A stretch of 16,392 nucleotides of DNA from Gemmatimonadota bacterium (GTDB taxonomy: Bacteria; Gemmatimonadota; Gemmatimonadetes; Gemmatimonadales; Gemmatimonadaceae). Every line of letters begins with the position of its first letter. Within the stretch, counting starts at the first letter, position 1. The stretch lies in NCBI GenBank assembly GCA_016719105.1, contig JADKAQ010000026.1, positions 1 through 16,392 of the forward strand, given 5' to 3'. Made by a program: the position numbers and the translations under genes. Of the stretch, positions 8,444-16,372 are shown one piece after another. The notes below the pieces were generated by a model. That model was given only the letters and a program-made list of their open reading frames with translations, was not told the origin of the DNA and ran no database searches.

Positions 8444-9850
8444 GTGAATGGAAAAATACAAGCGATGCAATTGACCAGGGCAGGTCCGCTGTCAGCAGGC
8501 CCGCCTCCCAGCCGTGGAGTGCAGACGACCTATTCGCCCCGAATGTCGAAGCGGAACTCGACGAGCTGATGAGCGGTCTCCTGCCCCAGCGGTGGCGCTC
8601 GAGGGCCGAAGGAGTCGGCAAGACGGCGACCGCCGAACGTCGCGCGAAGACGATCTACCGCCTGGATGACGAGGCGCAGCGACAGCTGGTGAGCGCCAGC
8701 CCGAGGGTCGCATTGCACGCGTCGCCCCCCGTGGTGATCGATGAGTGGCAGCGCCTCCCACAAGTGTGGGATGCCGTGCGGCGATCCGTCCGATACTGAG
8801 GGGCAAGTCCTGGGCGGTACCTCCTGACGGCCTCCGCGGTTCCGGCCGATAGCGAGGTGGGCGCCCGCCCCATACCGGAGCAGGCCTATCGTGTCCGTTC
8901 GCGTGGACCGATGCTCCCCCGCCGAGCGTGGGCTCGGAGCGGCGACCGTCAGTCTGGCGAAGTTGCTGAGCGGGGATCGTCCTACGTCTCCGGTACAAGT
9001 GAGGTCGATCTCGCCCAGTACGCCGCCGAGATCGTCGCATCGGGCTTCCCCGGCATTCGAAGCCTCCATGGGCGTGCGCGACGCGCGCAGCTTGACGGTT
9101 ATCTGGAGCGCGTGGTGAACCGCGACTTCAGTGAAGCGGGGCACCCCGTTCGAAAGCCGGACGCCCTCCGGCGCTGGATGACCGCGTACGCGGCGGCGAG
9201 CGCGACGACGACGACGCTCGCGAAGATCCGGGATGCGGCGACCAGCGGCGATGGCCAGACGGCAACCAAGCCAACCATCCTGACGTATCGAGGTCCTGGA
9301 GCGGCTCTACGTGCTCGACCCGCTGCCCGGCTGGATTCCGACCCGCAATCATCTCGCGCGGCTCGGTCAGGCACCACGACACCATCTCGCTGACCCTGCG
9401 CTCGCGGCCCGCCTGCTTGGCGTGGACGAGGGGCGCTGCTCGCCGGCGAGCCCTCCTCTGCTTTTTCGGCGGTGTGCGTGGTGGGACGAGCGTGACGAAC
9501 GCACCTCGAGATGGCACGCTTTTCGGTCAGCTCTTCGAGTCGCTCGTGACGCTGTCAGTGCGCGTGTAGGTGCGCAGGCGGGCGAAGCGCACGTGCGCCA
9601 CCTGCGCGTGCAGGACAGTCGGCAGGTGGATCTCATCGAACGCGCCGACCCGTCCTTCTCGGGATTCGAGGAAGCTCAGTGCACCGGTCGACGATCGGGA
9701 CGTGCGGCAGCCGCTCGGGCTCCGGGAGCAGCTTGGGGACGAGCTGGCGGGACGCGCGGCGTGACAACAGGAGAGCATGCGGGTGGCGGGGGTGTAACTC
9801 GCGGATGGAACCGCGGTGGTGCCGCGCGCCCCCCTGGCGGGGGGGGGGAA
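8444..9850 (+). CDS. AAA_14/DUF4143 family ATPase, frameshifted
   Basis: This is a predicted P-loop ATPase of the large AAA_14-DUF4143 family, whose cellular role is not established. The GTG at 8444 is chosen because it follows the purine stretch and is in frame with MQLTRAGPLSAGP; the ATG at 8465 is the alternative. VEAELDELMSGL leads to Walker A (GVGKTA near 8610 to 8630, with an indel just before it), then TIYRLDDEAQRQLV and Walker B VVIDEWQRLPQVWD near 8740. The DUF4143 part shows SLAERGLGAATVSL, YAAEIVASGFPGIRSLHGRA, LDGYLERVVNRDF, ALRRWMTAYAAASATTTTL, LPGWIPTRNHLARLGQAP and HLADPALAARLLGVDEG (up to 9435). The C-terminal part (QDSRQVDLIERAD, TTGEHA) resembles the PD-(D/E)XK-like tail of this family. 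A run of ten G at 9839 to 9848 hides the stop. Length is about 465 residues, slightly above the usual 400 to 450. Confidence 0.78.
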
Positions 9851-10024
9851 GCGCCAGCGTTTGGATCCCGAGTACCCCTTGCGCCCCACCATCCCAATTA
9901 GGGCCGCGCAACCACCCTGAACGCAATGGGCCCGCGCCGGCATCCCGCCAGGGCGAGTCTCCAATTCGTTGTCTTGTCAGACTTTCCCAGAAATGGTGGG
10001 GACGGAACGACACACATAATGATG
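9851..10024. other. Flank between AAA ATPase and insertion sequence
   Basis: No protein is recognised here. The stretch includes TGGTGGGGAC near 9993 and AT-rich bases just before the left end of the element. It could be the remains of the gene whose 3' end lies right of the element, but no frame supports that. Confidence 0.3.
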
Positions 10025-10065
10025 TGGTCCCCGAATTCGACGGCAGTCGGGAAGTAGAGTAGGTT
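10025..10065 (+). repeat. Left inverted repeat of the IS3-family element
   Basis: It starts TGGTCCCCGAATTCGACGG. Aligned with gaps to the reverse complement of the right end, it shares TGGTCCCCG, a CGA/GCGG block, CAGTCG and GTAGAG. These are transposase binding sites. Confidence 0.7.
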
Positions 10066-10097
10066 CGCGCCGGGGGCCACACCCGGAGCACCGACCG

Positions 10098-10364
10098 ATG
10101 AAGAAGTCCCGCTTCACCGAAGAACAGATCGCCTATGCCCTGCGCCAGGCGGAGAGCGGCACCGCCGTCGCCGATGTCTGCCGCCAGTTGGGCGTGAGCG
10201 AGGCGACGTTCTATGTCTGGAAGAAGAAGTTCGCCCATCTCGGGACGAGCGAGATGCGCCGCCTCCGGCAGCTCGAGGACGAGAACAATCGGCTGAAGCG
10301 CCTCGTAGCCGATCTCACGCTCGATAAGCACATGCTCGCGGAGGCGCTCCGAAAAAACGGGTGA
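10098..10364 (+). CDS. IS3-family transposase OrfA
   Basis: This is an 88-residue DNA-binding subunit of the transposase. Residues 1 to 45 (MKKSRFTEEQIAYALRQAES, then VADVCRQLGVSEATFYVWKKKF) form the HTH_Tnp_1 helix-turn-helix that recognises the element ends. Residues 52 to 80 (RRLRQLEDENNRLKRLVADL) form a leucine-zipper-like coiled coil for multimerisation. The N-terminus MKKSRFTEEQI is typical of the IS407 group. The stop TGA (10362 to 10364) overlaps the GTG of orfB, and an A AAA AAC heptamer lies just before it. The ORF is complete and undamaged. Confidence 0.93.
   Translation: MKKSRFTEEQIAYALRQAESGTAVADVCRQLGVSEATFYVWKKKFAHLGTSEMRRLRQLEDENNRLKRLVADLTLDKHMLAEALRKNG
10352..10358 (+). promoter_or_regulatory. 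Programmed -1 frameshift heptamer A AAA AAC
   Basis: In the orfA frame the codons read CGA AAA AAC GGG TGA, so A AAA AAC is in the exact X XXY YYZ phase. Slipping back one base after AAC continues as CGG GTG ACG, which is the orfB frame. IS3 elements commonly make the OrfAB transposase this way. I did not fold the downstream sequence for a stimulatory structure. Confidence 0.7.
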
Positions 10365-11206
10365 CGCCGACCCGTCGACGCGCGACCGCCCAGTGGTTCC
10401 AGGACACCTTCGGAATCAGTGGCGTGCGCGCGTGTCGATTGGCCGGCTTCAGTCGGGCGGCGTGGTACCGGAAGAGCAAAGCGCGGGATCAGTCGGCGAT
10501 CCGGCTGCGCATCCGGGAGTTCGCCCAGGCGCGGCCACGCTTCGGGTACTACCGCACTTACGTCCTGCTGCGGCGCGAGGGCTGGCCGGTGAATCTGAAG
10601 CGCGTACGGCGTCTGTATCGCCTCGAAGGCTTGCAGGTCCGCCTCCAGGGCCGGAAACGGCGCCATCGGTCCCTGCATCGCGGTCCCGTGGCGGCGCCGA
10701 CCGGCGCGCTGCAGCGGTGGAGCGTGGATTTCGTGCACGATCAACTGGCCGACGGCCGGGTGTTTCGCGTGCTCACGGTCGTCGATCAGTGGAGTCGCCA
10801 GAGTCCTTTGTTAGAGGTGGTCCAGCGCGTCACCGGCGGCGACGTGGCGGCGGCCCTCGACCGCGTGCGCCACGCGGGGATGCAACCGCGGTCGATCACC
10901 GTGGACCACGGCACCGAATTCACTTCGATGGCCCTCGACACGTGGGCCTTCGAGCATCGCATCGCGCTCGACTTCACGCGCCCGGGCAAGCCCACCGACA
11001 ACGGGCACATCGAATCCTTCAACGCCCGCTTGCGCGATGAATGTTTGAACGTGCATCAGTTCCATTCGCTCGCCCACGCCAAGGCGATCATCGAGGCGTG
11101 GCGGGTCGACTACAACGAGCACCGTCCCCGTGGCTCCCTGGGCGACCTGACGCCCGCGGAGTACGCCACCATTCACCAGGACACCCAGCCCTCGGCAGCG
11201 GCCTAA
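10361..11206 (+). CDS. IS3-family transposase OrfB (DDE integrase-type catalytic subunit)
   Basis: This is the 281-residue catalytic part of the transposase, which cuts and joins DNA at the element ends. Residues 46 to 95 (IREFAQARPRFGYYRTYVLL and on) match the HTH_21 domain. The retroviral-integrase-like core follows. The catalytic triad is visible as D123 (WSVDFVHD), D182 (TVDHGTEF) and E218 (NGHIESFNARLRDE). Thirty-five residues separate D182 and E218, the classic DD(35)E spacing. YNEHRPRGSLGDLTPAEYA near the end is a standard IS3 motif. The start in its own frame is a GTG overlapping the orfA stop (GTGA). More likely the active product is an OrfAB fusion made by -1 frameshifting. All catalytic residues are present, so the element may be active. 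Confidence 0.95.
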   Translation: MTPTRRRATAQWFQDTFGISGVRACRLAGFSRAAWYRKSKARDQSAIRLRIREFAQARPRFGYYRTYVLLRREGWPVNLKRVRRLYRLEGLQVRLQGRKRRHRSLHRGPVAAPTGALQRWSVDFVHDQLADGRVFRVLTVVDQWSRQSPLLEVVQRVTGGDVAAALDRVRHAGMQPRSITVDHGTEFTSMALDTWAFEHRIALDFTRPGKPTDNGHIESFNARLRDECLNVHQFHSLAHAKAIIEAWRVDYNEHRPRGSLGDLTPAEYATIHQDTQPSAAA

Positions 11207-11245
11207 CTCTACCTAACGACTGTCCGCTTTCGGGTCCGGGGACCA
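11205..11245 (-). repeat. Right inverted repeat of the IS3-family element
   Basis: Read on the minus strand from 11245 it starts TGGTCCCCGGACCCGAAAGC. It begins at the stop codon of orfB, so the transposase gene runs to the edge of the element, as is usual in IS3 elements. Confidence 0.7.
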
Positions 11246-11261
11246 GAACCGGGGCCACTCT

Positions 11262-11746
11262 CGTTCTGAACTGTCTCCGATCGGGACCGACGTCACAACA
11301 TGGGAGCCAAGGCGACGGCGGACGTGTCGCGTCTCTTCGATGGCTACATCGGCCACGTCTTCGAGCGCATCGCCGATCAGGCGTATCGGCCCGGCCTGGG
11401 GCTGCCCTGCCCTTGGTCAGCGATTAGGGACGGTGGGAGGGACAGGACAACGAACGGGAGTCGCTCGAGCTGGACATCATGGCTCCACTCCCCGATGGGC
11501 GCGTGCTTACCGGCGGGGTGAAAGTGGAAACGGAAGCCGATCCCCGTGGAATGGCATCGACGACATCTGGAGGGGCTGCGGCGGTTGGCCAAGTCCGGCG
11601 TGCGGTGGGCGCACGCGGCGGCGGAGCCGGAGTCACCGCTGCTGTGGGTCGCGGCCGGTGGATTCGAGCCCGAATTCGTTGAGGCGATTCAGGGGGAGCG
11701 CGACAAGGTGTATTTGTGGGGTCTCGAGGCGCTGTACGGCGCCTAA
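11262..11746 (+). pseudogene. 3' remnant of a DUF234-type ATP-binding protein
   Basis: Only the C-terminal domain of an archaeal-ATPase-like protein is present. Across frames it reads RLFDGYIGHVFERIADQAY (11327 to 11385), then SLELDIMAPLPDGRVLTGG (about 11460 to 11516), a GGVK(W) block, and VEWHRRHLEGLRRLAKSGVR followed by SPLLWVAAGGFEPEFVEAI and a stop at 11744 to 11746. An acidic ExD followed by a G-x-K-W strand is the PD-(D/E)XK-like core of DUF234. The AAA domain and the winged helix that normally precede it are absent: the similarity begins shortly after the right end of the insertion sequence. At least two indels lie inside. The stop overlaps the convergent LysR stop. The 5' half was probably lost with the insertion. 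Confidence 0.62.
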
Positions 11747-11748
11747 CG
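11742..11748. repeat. GCCTAACG word serving as convergent stop
   Basis: CCTAACG gives TAA for the plus-strand ATPase remnant (11744 to 11746) and TAG for the minus-strand LysR gene (11745 to 11743), so the two genes end in the same four bases. This is one of seven GCCTAACG copies in the window; the others are listed under findings. Confidence 0.55.
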
Positions 11749-12652
11749 CTTCGTGCGTCGCGGCCGAGACGCGTTCCCCGCGATTGCTGCAGGTGCTCGA
11801 TCAGCGCCCGCAGCGCCGCGACGCGTGCTGACGCTGCGGATGGTACAGGTAGTAGCCCGGAACGGCTCGCAGAAACCTTCAAGCACCTGACCAGGACCCC
11901 GCTCAGCTCGTCCCGAAATGTACGCGTCCATGGCCATCGTCACCCAGGCCCCGCGGCCGCAAGGCGACGGTTGATCGCCGAGGCGGTCGAGAGCACGCGC
12001 GCGGGCACGGCCACCGTGAAGTGCCGCCCCTTCTCGGTGAACTCCCAGCGATACAGCGGGGCATCGGTTGCCGGGTGCAGTTCAGGCACTCGTGGTCCAC
12101 GAGCTCCTTCAGGTGCTGGCACGCCGCCGCTCGAAGTAGGCCGGCGCTCCGACGACCGCCATCCGGAGATCGCCCGTGACGGGGACGGCAATCATGTCCT
12201 TGTCGATGGTCTCGCCGAGCTGGATGCCGGCGTCAAGCCGCGGCGACGATGTCGACCGGTGACTCGCTCACGGTGAGGTCGAGGCGGGCGCATGTGACGC
12301 GCGGAGAGAAAGGTGGGGAGCAACGACTCGCCCATCATGGAGAGGGCGGCGCTCGACGTGTGGGAGGCGCAGCGGCCGCGCGGCTGGTCCCCCAGCTCAC
12401 CGATGGCCGCCGCCGCCGACCGCACCTCGTCGAGCGCCGGGCGCACCGACGCATAGAGCCGCTCGCCGGCATCCGTCAGGTGCACGCTGCGCGTCGTCCG
12501 CTGGACGAGCGCGACGCCAAGCCGCGTCTCGAGCCGGCGCAGCGCCTGACTGACCGCCGAGTGGCTCATGCTGAGCCGCTCGCCGGCCGCGCGAAATCCC
12601 TTGGTCTCCGCCACGGCCACGAGGTCGCCATCCCGTCCAGTTCGTCGCTCAT
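11743..12652 (-). CDS. LysR-family transcriptional regulator, frameshifted
   Basis: This is a DNA-binding regulator of about 303 residues, the normal LysR length. The ATG at 12652 gives MSDELDGMAT, and after one indel VAVAETKGFRAAGERLSMSH and SAVSQALRRLETRLGVALVQ complete the winged helix-turn-helix. RTTRSVHLTDAGERLY follows. The effector-binding domain is visible as SPVDIVAAGFDAGIQLGETI (different frame, near 12260 to 12200), IAVPVTGDLRMAVVGAPAYF, WEFTEKGRHFTVAVPARVL (near 12050) and VTMAMDAYISG (near 11930). The C-terminus reads PALRALIEHLQQS-like sequence and stops at 11745 to 11743. It diverges from the aldo/keto reductase genes, the usual arrangement for a LysR protein controlling its neighbour. 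The closest similarity is to LysR regulators paired with short-chain or aldo/keto reductases. Confidence 0.82.
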
Positions 12653-12838
12653 TGGACCGGGAATGGTGACCAGGGTGGACGCTGGTGGCAAGTAGATCGA
12701 CCGCTGGGGGCGGGGCACATTGCTCCGGAGGTCGGCATGACGGCGTCGCACCTTTCGGCTCGGGCCTGGTGCCTTCCGGGGATCGCCGACTCCGACGTTC
12801 ACCCGCACGCGCGAGCAGCTCCGTTGCTCAGGATGCCC
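12653..12838. promoter_or_regulatory. Divergent regulatory region between LysR gene and aldo/keto reductase genes
   Basis: The 186 bases between the divergent starts should hold both promoters and the LysR operator. I found no clear dyad of the T-N11-A type that stands out from background and no strong -35/-10 pair. The call is positional. Confidence 0.4.
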
Positions 12839-13995
12839 ATGATGCCTACCGACCACAGCCGGCGCCGCTTCCTCGAGTCGGCCGGGATGATGGCCGCCGC
12901 ACCGCTCCTCGGCGGCCTCCTCTCCCCGGCACTCGCCGAGCCGATGACACACGCCTCATCGCGCGGGACGCACGCCTCGACGTCGATGAGCCGGCGCCAG
13001 CTCGGCACGCTCGAGGTCTCGAGCGTCGGGATGGGCGTGCAGAACATGGCCCGCCGATACGAGACCACGGTGCCGTATCGCCCGGAGATGATCAACATCC
13101 TTCGCGCCGCCTACGACCGGGGGGTGACCTTCTTCGACACCGCCGAGGCCTACGGCCCGCACGAGTGCGAGCGCATCCTTGGCGAGGCCATCGCCGTTCC
13201 GCGACAAGGTCGTGATCACGTCGAAGTTCGGCTGGAACATCGACCAGGAGACCGGACAGCGCCGACCGGGGCTCAACAGCAAGCCGGCGCACATCACGCG
13301 CGTCGTCGACGGGATGCTCAAGCGGCTCCGCACCGACCGCATCGACCTGCTCTACCAGCATCGGGTCGACCCGGAGGTCCCCATCGAGGACGTCGCCGGC
13401 GCCGTCCAGGCATTGAAGCAACAGGGGCAAGGTGCTGCATTGGGGGCTTTCGGAAATGGGCCTGGAGACGCTGCGCCGCGCACGCCGCGCTGCCGGTCAC
13501 CGCCGTGCAAAGCGCAGTATTCGATGCTATGGCGCGGCCCAGAGCAAGAAGTGATCCCGGCGTGCGAGGAACTCGGCATCGGCTTCGTGCCGTGGAGCCC
13601 GCTCGGCGTGGGCTTCCTCACCGGCGCCATCGACGCCAGCACCCGCTTCGCCCCGGGTGACATCCGCGCGGGATCGAGGTCGCTTCGCCCCAGAGAACCT
13701 GCCGCACAACCTGCAGCTCGTCGCGCTGCGGCGGTGCTGGGCCGAGCGCAAGCAGGCCACCCCTGCCAGATCGCGCTCGCCTGGCTGATCGCGCACAAGC
13801 CGTGGATCGTGCCCATCCCGGGGACGACGCAGATGGCGCACATGGTCGAGAATACGGGCGCCGCCGATGTGCAGTTCACGCCGGGTGAGCTGACGGAGCT
13901 GGACGCGGCCGTCCGCGCCATCGAGGTCGTGGGCAGCGCCTGCCGGATGCCGTGCTGGTCTTCTCCGGGCGTGGGAAGCGCCGCCGAAGCGATGA
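12839..13995 (+). CDS. Tat-exported aldo/keto reductase, frameshifted
   Basis: This is a NADPH-type oxidoreductase of the aldo/keto reductase family with an export signal. The ATG at 12839 gives MMPTDHSRRRFLESAG followed by the hydrophobic MMAAAPLLGGLLSPALAEP: a twin-arginine signal ending near residue 34. The barrel follows: LGTLEVSSVGMGVQNMARRY, GVTFFDTAEAYGPHE (Asp and Tyr of the catalytic tetrad), VVITSKFGW (Lys) and DRIDLLYQHRVDPEVPIEDV (His). Later parts are EYSMLWRGPEQEV-like sequence, IGFVPWSPLGVGFLTG and WIVPIPGTTQMAHMVENTGA, the cofactor-binding C-terminal segment. Indels lie near 13193 (one missing base restores APFRDKVV), 13430, 13520, 13670, 13945 and 13975. The rebuilt end is EAPPKR and a TGA at 13993 to 13995. 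Length is about 385 residues, normal for exported members. An ATG four bases before the mature start is also possible. Confidence 0.85.
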
Positions 13996-14129
13996 GCAGG
14001 ACGGTCGAACGGTCGGGCGTTCGCTCGCGTCGCAGGTCGGCCGAGAGGTCGCCGTGTGCGTGGTCGCGGCGGCGTGCGGCGCACCTCGACGGTCGCCGGC
14101 CTAACGACGAGCAGCAGCGTGCGAGATGA
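13992..14129 (+). CDS. Doubtful 45-codon ORF between the two aldo/keto reductase genes
   Basis: An ATG at 13992 overlaps the rebuilt stop of the first reductase and runs to a TGA overlapping the ATG of the second, so both junctions are ATGA. The product (MSRTVERSGVRSRRRS...) is arginine-rich, which is typical of random frames in GC-rich DNA, and I recognise nothing in it. It may simply be a spacer of about 130 bases. Confidence 0.15.
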   Translation: MSRTVERSGVRSRRRSAERSPCAWSRRRAAHLDGRRPNDEQQRAR

Positions 14130-15114
14130 AGACCCGAACGCTGGGCCGCTTCGGCCCCGACGTCTCCGCCCTCGGACTCGGCTGCAAGTGGCTCAGCTTC
14201 GGTTTGGGCCCCGCCACCGACCGCGGCGAGGCGGTGCGCCTCATGCGCGACGCCGTGGAGCGCGGTGTGACCTTCTTCGACACCGCGCAGATCTACGGTC
14301 CGTTCACCAACGAGGAGGTCGTCGGTGAGGCGCTGGCGCCTTTCCGGGAGCGCGTGGTGATCGCCACCAAGTTCGGCTTCGACTTCGATGCGGACGGGAA
14401 GCCGACCGGTGCACTGAACAGCCGCCCCGAATCGATCCGCCTAACGATCGAGGGGTCGCTCCGGCGCCTGGGTGTCGAGCGCATCGACCTGCTGTACCAG
14501 CACCGCGTCGACCCAGGGGTTCCCATCGAGGACGTGGCGGGGACCGTGCGGGCGCTGATCGCGGAGAAGGTGCAGCGCCCCGGCTCTCCGAGGCCGGCGT
14601 GCCGAGACCATCCGCCGCGCCCACGCGGTGCAGCCGATCACCGCGTTGCAGAGCGAGTACTCGCTGTTCTGGCGCGAGCCGAACAGGAGGTCCTTCCCGC
14701 GCTCGAGGAGCTGGGGATCGGCTTCGTCCCGTTCTCGCCGTTAGGCAAGGGCTTCCTCACCGGCAAGATCGACGAGACAACCGCGTTCGACGCCGGCGAC
14801 TTCCGCAACACGGTGCCGCGCTTCGCCCCCGAAAACCGGAAGGCGAATCAGGCGGTGGTCGACGTGGTGCGTGCCCTGGCGGCTCGGAAGGGGGTGACCC
14901 CCGCCCAGCTCGCCCTCGCCTGGGTCCTGGCGCAGCGCGCGTGGATCGTGCCGATCCCTGGGACGACGAAGCGTCATCGGCTCGAGAAAACCCGGGCGCG
15001 GCGGACGTCGCGCTGACGCTGGACGAGCTGCGCGAGATCGACGCGGCCACCGCGACGATCCGGGTGCAGGGTGACCGGTACTCCGAGGCCTCGCAACGGA
15101 TGATCGACCGATGA
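14126..15114 (+). CDS. Aldo/keto reductase, cytoplasmic, frameshifted
   Basis: This is a second aldo/keto reductase of about 329 residues without a signal peptide. The N-terminus MKTRTLGRFGPDVSALGLGC is typical of the AKR11/AKR13-like group. The tetrad is complete: Asp and Tyr in GVTFFDTAQIYGPF, Lys in VVIATKFGF, His in ERIDLLYQHRVDPGVPIEDV. IGFVPFSPLGKGFLTGKID, FRNTVPRFAPENRKANQAVV, LALAWVLAQRAWIVPIPGTT and VALTLDELREIDAATATIRV follow. Two compensating indels between about 14570 and 14690 scramble the stretch that should read RHWGLSEAG..., and one near 14985 shifts the last 40 residues. It ends at the TGA 15112 to 15114. The strong similarity to the preceding gene suggests an old tandem duplication, with export gained or lost by one copy. 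Family members reduce aldehydes and ketones; the substrate is unknown. Confidence 0.88.
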
Positions 15115-15164
15115 AGACGCCAGCGCGCGACTGCTCCTTCCTGTTAGACCTTCTTCCGTCTCGA

Positions 15165-16372
15165 ATGCCCATGATGCGCACGACGTCGATTACAACATCC
15201 GCCGTGCTCCCGGCACTACTGGGGCTCGCGCTCGTTTCCCCGCTGGGCACGTTGGGGCGTTTGCATGCGCAGTCTCGGCGGCCTGCCGTCCGGCCGGCAG
15301 TTCCCACAGTGGGTCGTCGCCCGCGGCCGAGTCCACGACGTTCGCCGCGAACGTCGAGAACGCGCGCGATGGCGCTCGGCCCCAGGGCACGGTGTTCGTT
15401 GGATCACAGCGAGTACGGCAAGGTGCACGCCGTGATCGACCGACGGCGACGGCAAGGCGGACCGCGTGGTGGTGATCGCCAGCGGGTTGACTCAACCGAA
15501 CGGCGTCGCCGTGCGAAATGGCGCGCTCTACGTCGCGACCACCAGCCAGCTCCTGCGCTTCGACGACATCGAGCAGCATCTCGATGCGCCCCGCGCGCCG
15601 GTCGTCGTGCGCGACAGCCTGCCCAACCCGAGCGCCGGGCACACCTGGAAGTTCATCGCCTTCGGGCCCGACGACCTGCTCTACATGTCGGTCGGCGCGC
15701 CGTGCAACGCCTGCCTCTCGCCCCCGCTGGTGTCGACCATCGTCCGGATAAAGCCCGATGGCTCAGACCTCAAGGTCTTCGCCGAGGGGTGCACGACAGC
15801 GATCGCTTCGACTGGCATCCGACCTCCGAGAACTTTGGTTCACCGACAACGGGCTGCCGACGCACTCAGCGGCGACTTGCCCGGCGATGAAACCAACGTC
15901 ACTCCAGAAGGCCGGCCTGCGCTTCGGCTTTCCGTTCTGTCATCAGGGCGACGTAAAGGACCCGGGTTCAGCGACGCAGCGTACCTGCCGCCACCGCGAC
16001 CGCCGGTGCCGAAAGTGTTGGGCCCCACGTCGAAGCCATCGGGATGACCCGTTCTACACGGGAAGGATGTTTCCTGCCGAATACCCGGAACGCGGTGTTC
16101 ATCGCGGAGCACGGATCGTAGGAACCGGTCCGAAGCCGAGCGGCTATCGCGTCATGGTGCTGCGCACGAATGGTCGCCGCTTGACTGACGGCCCGGCTAC
16201 ACCTTCCTCCGATGGCTTCCTCCCCAACCGGGACAGCGCACCGGGTGGCTGGGGGGACACAGGGGAGCGGCCTCGCGGGGCGGCCCGCTGATGTGCTGCA
16301 GATGCCGGACGGCTCGCTTCTCATCAGCGACGACACGGGCGATCGCCTGTGCGTGTCAGCTACCGTCGATAG
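15165..16372 (+). CDS. Secreted L-sorbosone dehydrogenase-like (PQQ-type) sugar dehydrogenase, frameshifted
   Basis: This is a probable periplasmic six-bladed beta-propeller oxidoreductase. From the ATG at 15165, MPMMRTTSITTSAVLPALLG and LALVSPLGTLGRLHAQ form a Sec signal peptide. TTFAANVEN-like sequence and MALGP near 15370 begin the propeller. One frame (15466 to 15800) is clean: VVVIASGLTQPNGVAVRNGA, LYVATTSQLLRFDDIEQHLD, GHTWKFIAFGPDDLLYMSVG, APCNACLSPPLVSTIVRIKP. HDSDRFDWHPTSENF, GLRFGFPFCHQGDVKDP, FYTGRMFPAEY, YRVMVLRTNG, DGFLPNRDSA and DVLQMPDGSLLISDD follow in other frames. The chain ends VSYRR and TAG at 16370 to 16372. GHTWKF, PCNAC and FPFCHQGD are hallmarks of sorbosone dehydrogenase-like proteins. 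About 400 residues, normal. An upstream ATG at 15111 overlaps the previous stop, but the signal peptide favours 15165. Whether it binds PQQ is not shown. Confidence 0.82.

Larger units (their letters stand above)
10025..11245 (+). mobile_element. IS3-family insertion sequence, IS407-like
   Basis: The element is 1221 bp with orfA and orfB overlapping. The outer ends are inverted repeats beginning TGGTCCCCG at 10025 and, on the minus strand, at 11245. Inward, both ends share CAGTCG and GTAGAG blocks with a few gaps, giving imperfect repeats of about 40 bases. The 5'-TG...CA-3' termini fit the IS3 family. No target duplication is visible: four flanking bases are GATG on the left and GAAC on the right. 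Both ORFs are intact, unlike all other genes in the window. Confidence 0.85.

Noticed and set aside
10021..11249. Target site duplication of the insertion sequence
   Set aside because: The three and four flanking bases on the two sides do not match.
12653..12838. LysR operator of the T-N11-A type
   Set aside because: Several matches exist, but none has convincing dyad symmetry above background.
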